Assembly (NCBI RefSeq): GCF_016741935.1
Contig: NZ_JAERRG010000013.1
Span: 240,147 to 304,146, forward strand
Direction of reading: 5' to 3'
Length of the DNA stretch: 64,000 nt
DNA from: Streptomyces endocoffeicus
GTDB taxonomy: Bacteria; Actinomycetota; Actinomycetes; Streptomycetales; Streptomycetaceae
The translations under genes were made by a program, and so were the position numbers. Positions 17,062 through 24,225 of the stretch are shown here, one piece after another (within the stretch, counting starts at the first letter, position 1; every line of letters begins with the position of its first letter). The notes below the pieces were generated by a model. That model worked only from the letters and a program-made list of their open reading frames with translations, did not search any database and was not told the DNA's origin.

Positions 17062-17441
17062 GGGGCTGTCCGGCGTCCGGCGGATCGTGACGCCTGCGGC
17101 GGGCTGTTCCCCTCCCCGCCCCTTCCCGAACCTGGGGCTCCGCCCCAGCCCCCGTACCGGGGCTCCGCCCCAGCCCCCGTACCGGGGCTCCGCCCCAGCC
17201 CCCGTACCGGGGCTCCGCCCCAGCCCCCGTACCGGGGCTCCGCCCCAGCCCCCGTACCGGGGCTCCGCCCCAGCCCTCGAACCGGGGCTCCGCCCCTTCC
17301 CGCGGCATCGATAGGCGGCTCCGCCGCGTGGTGGGGCTGCGCCCCACACCCGGGGTCCAGGGGCGGAGCCCCTGGTATCGGGAAGGGGCGGGGAGGGGAA
17401 AGCCTCGATATGCGGCCGCCCCATGGTCCGCCGGACACCCC
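17062..17441. repeat. Dispersed palindromic intergenic element, copy A (complete, with internal tandem array)
   Basis: The ends are perfect inverted 10-mers, GTCCGGCGGA (17075-17084) and TCCGCCGGAC (17427-17436). Inside each end lies a C-rich block (CCCCTCCCCGCCCCTTCCCG) or its complement (about 17381-17400), so the whole element is a large inverted repeat. The centre contains the 25-bp tandem array and several GGGGC/GCCCC hairpins. It begins 8 bases after the TAG stop of the sigma-fusion gene. Half-copies occur near 26660, 29010 and 51240. Confidence 0.75.
17134..17283. repeat. Six 25-bp tandem repeats
   Basis: Units at 17134, 17159, 17184, 17209, 17234 and 17259, each 25 bp, with a partial seventh to about 17296. 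The first five are identical and the sixth differs by two bases. Every unit contains the hairpin core GGGGCTCCGCCCC followed by an AGCCCCCGTACC spacer. There are no variable spacers, so this is not a CRISPR array. Confidence 0.95.
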
Positions 17442-17590
17442 GTGGGACCGGGAGGTGGCCGCTGGCCGGGCCGAGCGCCTTACGGCTGACGGCTGCCGTG
17501 ATCACGGGAGCCGTCCCTGCGGCGCCCGGACCCGCAGGAAGGCCCGGCACGCCCCGCGATGCGGCGCCGTTCGCCGTCTTCCGCGGCGTC

Positions 17591-17646
17591 CGTGTTCCCC
17601 ATCCGTGGACGCCGATCCCGTGTTCCCCATCCGTGGACGCCGATCC
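17591..17646 (+). repeat. Perfect 28-bp tandem duplication upstream of the BNR gene
   Basis: Two identical 28-bp units (17591-17618 and 17619-17646) end just before a TAGCTT -10-like hexamer. The duplication places a second copy of CCATCCGTGGACGCC in the promoter-proximal region, where the -35 element would lie. The remaining gene-free DNA from 17442 to 17590 shows nothing recognisable. Confidence 0.85.
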
Positions 17647-17671
17647 CCCTCATGGGCTAGCTTCCAGGCCC

Positions 17672-18781
17672 ATGAGGGGCATGGGGATCATGGGCATGAT
17701 GAGACGTGTGGTGGCGGCCGGGCTCTGCGGGGCGGCGCTCGCCGCCGTGGCGGCCGTGCCCGCCGACGCCCAACCGGCGGGCGGGGAAGGCCGGTTGGGG
17801 CTGGGCTGGCGGCTCAAGGAGAGCGGCACCGACGCCCGGTTCCGCGGGCTGGCCGCGATCAGCCGGACGACGGCGTGGGTCGCGGGCACCAAGGGCACGG
17901 TGCTGCGGACGCGCGACGGCGGGCGCAGCTGGGCGAATGTCTCGCCGCCCGCCGCGGAGGGGCTGGAGTTCCGCGATGTGGAGGCGTTCGACGCGCGCCG
18001 CGCCGTGGTGCTGGCCATCGGTGAGGGCGAGTCGTCACGGGTCTTCCGTACGGATGACGGCGGCGCCACCTGGAGCGAGAGCTTCCGGAACACCGACCCC
18101 CGCGCCTTCTACGACTGCATGACGTTCTTCGACACCCGCCATGGGATCGCGCTCAGCGACCCGGTGGACGGCCGGTACCGCATCCTGTCCACCGGCGACG
18201 GCGGCCGCAGCTGGCGCGTCCTGCCGTCGGACGGGATGCCCGCGGCGCAGCAGGGCGAGGCCGCGTTCGCCGCGAGCGGGCAGTGTTTGGTGGCCGCCGG
18301 GGGCCGCGGTGCGTGGTTCGCCACCGGTGGCGCGGCCACCGGCCGGGTGTTCCACTCCACCGACCGCGGCCGCACCTGGACGGTGACCGATATGCCGATC
18401 CCGGCGGGCGACCCCGCGCGCGGGGTCTTCGGACTGGCCTTCCGTGACGCCCGTAAGGGCCTCGCCGTCGGCGGTGACTACCGCCCCGACCAGCCGTCGC
18501 CTCGGGCGGCGGCCGTCACCGGGGACGGCGGCGCCCACTGGACCCCGTCCGCCCAGCCGCCACCCGCGTACCGCTCGGGCGTCACCTGGCTGCCGTACAG
18601 CTCCCGCGCGGCCCTCGCGGTCGGCCCGACGGGCACCGACCTCACCCTTGACGCGGGCCGCACCTGGCGCCCGGTCGACCAGGGCTCCTACGACACGGTC
18701 GACTGCACCCCGGACCTCGCGTGCTGGGCGGCGGGCGAAAAGGGCCGCATCGCTCGGCTGGAGCCGACCAGCGGTCCATAG
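17672..18781 (+). CDS. Exported BNR/Asp-box beta-propeller protein
   Basis: 369 residues. After a signal peptide (RRVVAAGLCGAALAAVAAVP, cleavage near PADA), the protein consists of repeated beta-propeller blades carrying Asp-box motifs: TRDGGRSWANV, TDDGGATWSES, TGDGGRSWRVL, STDRGRTWTV, GDGGAHWTP and DAGRTWRPV. This layout matches WD40/YVTN/BNR-like (Ycf48-type) proteins and non-enzymatic Asp-box proteins; no sialidase Arg triad is apparent. The ATG at 17672 was chosen because TAGCTT lies 8 bases upstream without a Shine-Dalgarno, suggesting a leaderless mRNA; Met codons at 17696 and 17699 are alternatives. Substrate or partner is unknown. Confidence 0.8.
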   Translation: MRGMGIMGMMRRVVAAGLCGAALAAVAAVPADAQPAGGEGRLGLGWRLKESGTDARFRGLAAISRTTAWVAGTKGTVLRTRDGGRSWANVSPPAAEGLEFRDVEAFDARRAVVLAIGEGESSRVFRTDDGGATWSESFRNTDPRAFYDCMTFFDTRHGIALSDPVDGRYRILSTGDGGRSWRVLPSDGMPAAQQGEAAFAASGQCLVAAGGRGAWFATGGAATGRVFHSTDRGRTWTVTDMPIPAGDPARGVFGLAFRDARKGLAVGGDYRPDQPSPRAAAVTGDGGAHWTPSAQPPPAYRSGVTWLPYSSRAALAVGPTGTDLTLDAGRTWRPVDQGSYDTVDCTPDLACWAAGEKGRIARLEPTSGP

Positions 18782-18805
18782 GACGATTGCGGGCCCGTGC
18801 CGTCC

Positions 18806-19102
18806 TTACGGTCGTTGCCGGCGGTGTTCGGCCAGGGCCGGGGCGGTACGGGTCGCAAGGAACTCGGTGATGGTGTACTCGCCGATGCCCGCGACCACGA
18901 AGGGGTCGCTCGCCACCATCTCCTCGATCCTCGCCCGGTCGTCGCCGAGCGCCAGGATGACCCCGCCGTCGCGGGGGTTCTTGGGCCCGGAGGCGAGGAA
19001 GACGCCGTTCGCGAAGTGGTCGTCCACCCAGACGAGGTGCTCGGGGAGGGCGGCCTCGACGCGGTCCGCCGAGGCGGTGTACGTGATCTCCAGTACGAAC
19101 AT
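18806..19102 (-). CDS. YciI family protein
   Basis: 98 residues with the YciI fold pattern: MFVLEITYTASADRVEAALP, HLVWVDDHFANGVFLASGPK and DPFVVAGIGEYTITEF. YciI-like proteins form ferredoxin-like dimers with a conserved His-Asp pair (HLVWVDDH here); enzymatic roles are unknown for most. It starts at 19102 with TAGCCT 7 bases upstream and no Shine-Dalgarno, so it is probably leaderless. The start region is back-to-back with the endonuclease V gene, with overlapping divergent promoters in only about 30 bases. Confidence 0.85.
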   Translation of the reverse strand: MFVLEITYTASADRVEAALPEHLVWVDDHFANGVFLASGPKNPRDGGVILALGDDRARIEEMVASDPFVVAGIGEYTITEFLATRTAPALAEHRRQRP

Positions 19103-19132
19103 GACGGGCAGGCTAGTAACGTGAATGCCACG

Positions 19133-19870
19133 ATGACCAGCGCCGTCGATCCACGATATGAGCTGCCCCGCGACTGGCCCACGACCGAGGCCGAGGCCAT
19201 CGCCGTCCAGGAGCGGACGCGGGCGTCCGTGGTCGTCGGCGGGGAGGTGCCCGAGCCGGGCACCGGCACCGGTGCGGTCGTCGGAGTGGACGTGGCGTAC
19301 GACGACGAGCGCGACCTGGTCGCGGCCGCCGCCGTGGCCCTGGACGCCCGTGACCTCGCCGTCGTCGCGGAGGCGACCGCGGTCGGGCGGGTCACCTTCC
19401 CGTACGTCCCCGGGCTGCTGGCGTTCCGTGAGATCCCGGCCGTCCTCGACGCGCTCGGCGACCTCGACCGGCGGCTCGGCCGCCGCCCCGACCTGGTGGT
19501 GTGCGACGGCTACGGCCTCGCCCACCCCCGCCGGTTCGGGCTGGCCAGCCATCTCGGGGTGCTCACCGGGCTGCCCACCATCGGCGTCGCCAAGAACCCC
19601 TTCGGCTTCCGCCACACCGACCCGGGGCCGCGTCGCGGCGACTGGTCGCCCCTGCTCGACGGGGACGAGGAGGTCGGCCGGGCGCTGCGCACCCGTGACG
19701 CGGTGAAGCCGCTCTTCGTCTCCGTCGGCCATCGGGTGACCATCGCGGACGCGTGCGCGTACACCCTGCATCTGGCCCGCGACTTCCGGCAGCCCGAGAC
19801 GACACGGCGCGCGGACGCGCTGTGCCGCCGGGCCCTGAAAACCGCCACGCTCCGAACGCGGTGTGGGTGA
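19133..19870 (+). CDS. nfi: Endonuclease V (deoxyinosine 3'-endonuclease)
   Basis: 245 residues. Endonuclease V cleaves the second phosphodiester bond 3' to deoxyinosine and initiates repair of deaminated adenine. Motifs seen: VGVDVAYDD with the first metal-binding Asp, YVPGLLAFREIP (the wedge region), VVCDGYGLAHPRRFGLASHL with another catalytic Asp, and the conserved GVAKNPF block. Bacterial proteins are usually 215-240 residues, so length fits. ATG at 19133 is used; GTG at 19121 in the same frame is an alternative. A TAGTAA -10-like hexamer lies at 19114. It shares a divergent promoter region with the YciI gene. Confidence 0.9.
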   Translation: MTSAVDPRYELPRDWPTTEAEAIAVQERTRASVVVGGEVPEPGTGTGAVVGVDVAYDDERDLVAAAAVALDARDLAVVAEATAVGRVTFPYVPGLLAFREIPAVLDALGDLDRRLGRRPDLVVCDGYGLAHPRRFGLASHLGVLTGLPTIGVAKNPFGFRHTDPGPRRGDWSPLLDGDEEVGRALRTRDAVKPLFVSVGHRVTIADACAYTLHLARDFRQPETTRRADALCRRALKTATLRTRCG

Positions 19871-19967
19871 GCCCGACCTCCGAACGTGGCGGCTGTGCAC
19901 GCGGTACTCCGAGTGCGGCGCCGGGCGAACCCCTGTACCCCCCGGCGTCGCCCACCCTCCGATCGCC

Positions 19968-20459
19968 TCAGGCCCGCCGCGTCTCGGCCAGGAAGCAGCC
20001 GAACTCGACGGCCCGTACATGCACCGCCGACACCCGCGGGTCCCCGTACAGCTCGGCCAGCCCCTCCTCGATCGTCGGCTCGCCGTCGTTCAGCAGCCGC
20101 CCGCCGAGGATGTTGCCCTCGGCCGTGTACGCCCGCAGCACCCGCCGCTGGCCCCGGATGCCGTCCGCGATGCCGGGGCCGGTCCAGCCGTCGCACTCGT
20201 CGAGGTGGATGAAGACCGGGCCGACCTCGTTGTACGGGCCGGGTGTGGCACCCGTCTCCCGCGCCCAGCGGCGCAGCGGGGCGTAGGAGACGAGCGCGAT
20301 GGTCTCGTGCGGCCGGCTCCGGCCCAGGCAGCAGCGCATCGGGCTGCCGCCCTCCTCGTCCTCCACCACCGCGCGAGGAGGGTTGCCCGCGTCATCGGTG
20401 ATCCGCAGCTGCTTCAGCACCTCGGGCGCGATGGCCCGCATCTCATAGTTTTCGTCCAT
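19968..20459 (-). CDS. DUF1203 family protein
   Basis: 163 residues matching DUF1203: RCCLGRSRPHETIALVSY, PYNEVGPVFIHLDECDGW, LRAYTAEGNI and AVHVRAVEFGCFLAETRR. Function is unknown for the family. A Cys-Cys pair near residue 44 and conserved His residues suggest possible metal or substrate binding, but nothing can be concluded. The ATG at 20459 is used; an internal Met seven codons later is an alternative. It converges with endonuclease V and diverges from the trypsin-like protease gene across 248 bases. Confidence 0.8.
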   Translation of the reverse strand: MDENYEMRAIAPEVLKQLRITDDAGNPPRAVVEDEEGGSPMRCCLGRSRPHETIALVSYAPLRRWARETGATPGPYNEVGPVFIHLDECDGWTGPGIADGIRGQRRVLRAYTAEGNILGGRLLNDGEPTIEEGLAELYGDPRVSAVHVRAVEFGCFLAETRRA

Positions 20460-20707
20460 GCGGTCCAGACTGGCCGCTGGGCTTCCGGGGTGCTGGCGGG
20501 ATTCGGACGAGGCGCTATCGACGAGGACGTCATCCGGCCGAAGCGCCGAGAACGCCGGCACCCGGAGAGCGTCCGCCGGATGTTCGCCAATACCGCCGGC
20601 CGTCCGCCGACTCTGCGCAAGCGCACCGCTCGAGATCGTTCGGAACTTTGTGGCCCAGCATGGCATCTGACCATCAGAAGGTGCCCCGACGAGAGGAGTT
20701 GTTCCGG

Positions 20708-21442
20708 ATGGTGCGTCGAGTTCGTGTGCTGGTGCTGACCGCCTTACTGCTGGTGACAGGCGCGGTGATGTCGTCCGCGCCGGCCTCCGCCGTCATCGGC
20801 GGGTCGAAGAGTACCTACGGCCCGTGGGCGGTGCGCATGCTCGTCGACGGCAAACCGACGTGTACCGGGACGGCGGTCACACGACAGTGGATCATCAGCG
20901 CCTCGCACTGCTTCTTCGAGCAGGGGGAGCCGGTCGCCGACCGGCGGATCTCGTTCCGGGTCGGCAACCTCGACATGCGGAAGGGCACCACGGTCCACCC
21001 GGTGCGCGGCGCACGCGTGGGAAGCGCGCAGGCGGACATGATGCTCATCAAGGTCCCGACGATGAGGGTCCGCACGGCGCGCTTGGACACGGCCGGTGTC
21101 CACCGCGGTCAGGTCGTGCGGCAGTACGGGTGGGGCGCCACCTGCACCGGGGACGAGAACACCTGCCAGTCCCCCGTGCTCAAGCAGTCGGACCTGCGGG
21201 TCGTACGGCAGGACGACCCCCGTTGCGAGGGCTACACCGTGCCGGGCGGCTCGGACTTCTGCATGGAAAAGGTGTCCGGGATTCCCGCCGGCGGCGACTC
21301 CGGAGGCCCGGTGATGAGCATCGGCCCGCGCGGCACCGAAACCCTCCTCGGCGTCTTTGACGGCTCCGACCGGCAGAAGATCGCCGAGGCCGGGGAGGTC
21401 TCCCAACAACTTGCCTGGATCCGCTCAGTCACCCGGCGATAG
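20708..21442 (+). CDS. Secreted trypsin-like (S1) serine protease
   Basis: 244 residues. The signal peptide is residues 1-28 (MVRRVRVLVLTALLLVTGAV, cleaved near ASA), followed almost directly by the mature-type N-terminus IGGSKSTYGPW, so there is little or no propeptide. Triad: His67 in SASHC, Asp110 in ADMMLIKV and Ser198 in GGDSGGPV. Cysteines at 52/68 and further pairs fit S1 disulfides. The residue six before the catalytic Ser, which sits in the S1 pocket of trypsin as Asp, falls in a Ser-Gly-Ile-Pro context here, so specificity may not be tryptic. GAGGAG lies about 10 bases before the ATG. It stands alone. Confidence 0.92.
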   Translation: MVRRVRVLVLTALLLVTGAVMSSAPASAVIGGSKSTYGPWAVRMLVDGKPTCTGTAVTRQWIISASHCFFEQGEPVADRRISFRVGNLDMRKGTTVHPVRGARVGSAQADMMLIKVPTMRVRTARLDTAGVHRGQVVRQYGWGATCTGDENTCQSPVLKQSDLRVVRQDDPRCEGYTVPGGSDFCMEKVSGIPAGGDSGGPVMSIGPRGTETLLGVFDGSDRQKIAEAGEVSQQLAWIRSVTRR

Positions 21443-21567
21443 CACAGAACGCGGGCAGGAGTGTACGCGCCGACACCCGTGTACGGCGTCTCGCCGTCCA
21501 GCAACTAGCCGCCGAGGACCTGGAAAGCCGACGGTATTCGGACGGAGTGCTGAGGTAAACGACGGTC

Positions 21568-21625
21568 TTGACAGGGGGATGGCGCTCCGTCAGATTCGGG
21601 CCCCAACATAGGACGTCCCACGTCC
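21568..21625 (+). promoter_or_regulatory. Sigma-70-type promoter with overlapping palindromic operator for the lyase/NanT pair
   Basis: -35 TTGACA (21568-21573), a 17-base spacer and -10 CAGATT (21591-21596) predict transcription from about 21603. A perfect palindrome GGACGTCCCACGTCC (21611-21625) follows and is partly extended by ATA/TAT flanks. Its position just past the start point is typical of a repressor operator. The regulator is not identified in the window. Confidence 0.65.
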
Positions 21626-21658
21626 ATATTGTCCCGCTATCCAGAAGGCTGGGTGTCG

Positions 21659-22597
21659 ATGAGTCTTCCGGCTCCCCTTACCGGTGTCGTTCCGCCCCTG
21701 TGCACCCCCCTCACGCCCGCGGGCGAGGTCGACACGCGTTCCCTCGCCGCGCTCGCCGAGCGGCTGATCGACGCGGGGGTGAGCGCGCTGTTCGCGCTCG
21801 GCTCCAGCGGAGAGGCCGCCTATCTGAGCGACCGCGACCGCCGTACGGCCCTTACGGCGGTCATCGAGGCCGCCGACGGCCGGGTTCCCGTGCTCGCGGG
21901 GGCGATCGACATGACGACCGCGCGGGTGCTCGATCACGCCCGTACGGCGGCGGAGCTGGGCGCGGACGCGATCGTGGCCACCGCGCCCTTCTACACCCGC
22001 ACCCACCCCCTGGAGATCGCCGACCACTTCCGGCGGCTGCGCGACGGGGTGGACAGGCCGCTGTTCGCGTATGACATCCCGGTCGCCGTCCACTCCAAGC
22101 TGACGCCCTCGACGCTGCTGCCGCTGGCCGCCGACGCCACGCTGGCCGGGGTCAAGGACAGCAGCGGGGACGACGGGGCGCTGCGGCGGCTGCTGGTCGA
22201 GGTCCGCCGGCGCGGCCTCGCCGACACCTTCACCGTGCTCACCGGATCCGAACTGTCGGTGGACGGCGCCCTGCTGGCGGGCGCCCATGGTGTCGTCCCG
22301 GGGCTGGCCAATGTCGATCCGGCCGGGTTCGTCCGGCTGTACGAGCACGCGCGCGCGGGGCGCTGGGAGCGGGCGGCCGCCGAACAGGACCGGCTGGCCG
22401 CGCTCTTCGCCATCACCGACACCGGGGATCCCACCCTCATGGGCGGCAGTTCCTCGGGCCTGGGCGGCTTCAAGGCCGCGCTGCGGCTGCTGGGCGTGAT
22501 CGAGTGCGCGGACACCGCCGCGCCCCAGGTGCCGCTGGGCGAGGAGGCCGTCAAGACCGTACGTCAACTCCTTGAGGAGGGAGGGCTGTTGTCGTGA
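21659..22597 (+). CDS. DHDPS/NanA-family aldolase (candidate N-acetylneuraminate lyase)
   Basis: 312-residue class I aldolase of the DapA/NanA superfamily. Schiff-base Lys166 lies in AGVKDSSGD, Tyr138 in FAYDIPV, and the substrate-carboxylate loop is GSSGEAAYL (48-56). DapA makes lysine precursors, NanA cleaves sialic acid to pyruvate and N-acetylmannosamine, and other members act on sugar acids. The downstream gene overlaps by 4 bases and encodes a close relative of the sialic-acid transporter NanT, which favours sialate lyase or a related keto-acid. However, KDSSGD differs from the KQTSGD of E. coli NanA, and no NanE/NanK is nearby. ATG at 21659 is used, with AGAAGG upstream and a strong promoter about 90 bases away. 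Confidence 0.8.
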   Translation: MSLPAPLTGVVPPLCTPLTPAGEVDTRSLAALAERLIDAGVSALFALGSSGEAAYLSDRDRRTALTAVIEAADGRVPVLAGAIDMTTARVLDHARTAAELGADAIVATAPFYTRTHPLEIADHFRRLRDGVDRPLFAYDIPVAVHSKLTPSTLLPLAADATLAGVKDSSGDDGALRRLLVEVRRRGLADTFTVLTGSELSVDGALLAGAHGVVPGLANVDPAGFVRLYEHARAGRWERAAAEQDRLAALFAITDTGDPTLMGGSSSGLGGFKAALRLLGVIECADTAAPQVPLGEEAVKTVRQLLEEGGLLS

Positions 22598-24051
22598 CCG
22601 AAGCCGCCAAGGTGCCCTGGTACCGAGAGGTCTCACCCGGTCAGTGGAAGTCCCTGTTCGCCGCCTGGATCGGCTATCTGCTCGACGGTTTCGACTTTGT
22701 GCTGATCACGCTCGTCCTGACCGAGATAGCCGACGAGTTCGACCTGAGCACGGCGTCGGCGGCGAGCCTGGTCTCGGGCGCCTTCATCACCCGCTGGCTC
22801 GGCGGGGCGGTGCTGGGCGCGCTGGGCGACCGCTACGGCCGTAAGGCCGCCATGATCATCAGCATTCTGCTCTACTCGCTCGGCACCTTCGCCTGCGGGT
22901 TCGCCTGGAACTACATCAGCCTGTTCACTGCCCGCCTGGTGATTGGCATGGGCATGGCTGGCGAGTACAGCGCAAGCGCCACCTACGTCCTGGAGAGCTG
23001 GCCCGCGCGGCTGCGCAACCGCGCCTCCGGCTTCCTCATCTCGGGCTACTCGGGCGGCACCATCATCGCCTCCGAGCTCTACAAGTGGGTGGTGCCCCAC
23101 TGGGGCTGGCGCTGGATGTTCTGGATCGGTGTGCTGCCGGTGCTGGTCGCCCTGTGGGTGCGGCGCGCGCTCCCGGAGGCAGGGGACTGGCACGAGGAGG
23201 TGGCGGCGGCGCGGGCGCGCCCGAACCCCTTCCGGCCGCTGTTCGCCGGACGCACCCGGGCGAGCGTCAACACGGCGCTGGCCGTGTCCGCGAGCGTGGC
23301 CCTGTTCCTGGTCTTCACCCCGGCGGGCGCGGGCTGGCGCTGGCCGCTGTCGATCCTGGCGGCGGGGTGCCTGTTCGCCTTCGCGGCCCAGCTCGGCGGA
23401 CGGCGCCGCTGGCCGCTGTACGTGTCCCTGATGTGCACGGTCTTCTGCGCGTTCCTCTACAGCTGGCCGATCCAGGCGCTGCTGCCCACCTATCTGAAGG
23501 AGCAGCTCGAGTACTCGCCCTCCGAGGTCACCGATGTGATGTTCTACGCCGGGTTCGGGACCATGGCCGGCTGCTGGCTGGCGGGTTTCGTGGGCGACTG
23601 GCTCGGCACCCGGCGCGCCTACGCCGTGACCCTGCTCGCCTCGCTGGCCTTCGTCTTCCCGGTGTTCGCGGTGCAGGACTCGCTGGTCGGGCTGGGAGTG
23701 CTGCTGTTCTTCCTGCTCGCGCTGAGCCAGGGGATCTCCGGCATCCTGCCGAAGTACATCGCGGGCCACTTCCCGACCGGGAGCCGGGCGGCCTCGCTCG
23801 GCTTCGTCTACAACACCGGGGCGCTCGGCGGCGCGGTGGCGCCGGTGCTCGGCGCCCATCTGGCCGAGGGCATGTCCCTCGGAAGGGCGCTGGCGGTGCT
23901 CACCTTCGGACTGACGCTGGTGGTGATCGTGCTGGTCGGCGCCGATGTGCCGGGCCGGCTGGGCCGGCTGACCGATCCGCAGGGCGACGAGGACCATCTT
24001 GTGCCCGGACAGCCGCCGTCGATGGCGGGGCCCGACCCGAAGAAGACCTGA
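22594..24051 (+). CDS. MFS transporter, NanT-like sialate:H+ symporter family
   Basis: 485 residues, 12 predicted membrane helices. Similarity to E. coli NanT is extensive: VPWYREVSPGQWKSLFAAWI, GYLLDGFDFVLITLVLTE, LGDRYGRKAAM, ARLVIGMGMAGEYSASATYV and LRNRASGFLISGYS. NanT imports N-acetylneuraminic acid with protons. A central soluble stretch, as in NanT, separates the two six-helix halves (about residues 190-230). The GTG start overlaps the stop of the aldolase (GTGA), so translation is probably coupled. Alternative aromatic-acid or sugar-acid substrates are possible in this superfamily, but the level of motif identity points to sialate or a close analogue. Confidence 0.85.
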   Translation: MTEAAKVPWYREVSPGQWKSLFAAWIGYLLDGFDFVLITLVLTEIADEFDLSTASAASLVSGAFITRWLGGAVLGALGDRYGRKAAMIISILLYSLGTFACGFAWNYISLFTARLVIGMGMAGEYSASATYVLESWPARLRNRASGFLISGYSGGTIIASELYKWVVPHWGWRWMFWIGVLPVLVALWVRRALPEAGDWHEEVAAARARPNPFRPLFAGRTRASVNTALAVSASVALFLVFTPAGAGWRWPLSILAAGCLFAFAAQLGGRRRWPLYVSLMCTVFCAFLYSWPIQALLPTYLKEQLEYSPSEVTDVMFYAGFGTMAGCWLAGFVGDWLGTRRAYAVTLLASLAFVFPVFAVQDSLVGLGVLLFFLLALSQGISGILPKYIAGHFPTGSRAASLGFVYNTGALGGAVAPVLGAHLAEGMSLGRALAVLTFGLTLVVIVLVGADVPGRLGRLTDPQGDEDHLVPGQPPSMAGPDPKKT

Positions 24052-24130
24052 TCCGAACCCCCGGTCGGCGCCACACCCGGCCCACCGCGCGCCCGCACGG
24101 CCGAACCCCCTTGCCGGTCCCGGGGATTGG

Positions 24131-24160
24131 TTATCCACAGGCCCAGGAGAGGGCTTGTGG
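24131..24160 (+). terminator. Hairpin downstream of the NanT-like gene, overlapping a TTATCCACA box
   Basis: CCACAGGCCC (24135-24144) pairs with GGGCTTGTGG (24151-24160) with one G-U pair and a 6-base loop. It lies between the transporter and the racemase gene and has no T-run. The sequence TTATCCACA (24131-24139) is a perfect DnaA box overlapping the left arm. A terminator or an operator for the racemase gene are both possible. Confidence 0.4.
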
Positions 24161-24225
24161 AATGCGGGACGCGTTCTTAGCATCGGCGGTGTTACAGCGG
24201 TGGTGTCACACGATTGGGGGACGGA

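Noticed and set aside
17134..17283. Possible CRISPR array
   Set aside because: Units are directly adjacent with no unique spacers and no cas genes nearby; each unit is a GGGGC/GCCCC hairpin.
24131..24139. TTATCCACA as a replication origin signal
   Set aside because: A single box inside a hairpin, with no cluster of boxes and no dnaA or dnaN genes nearby.
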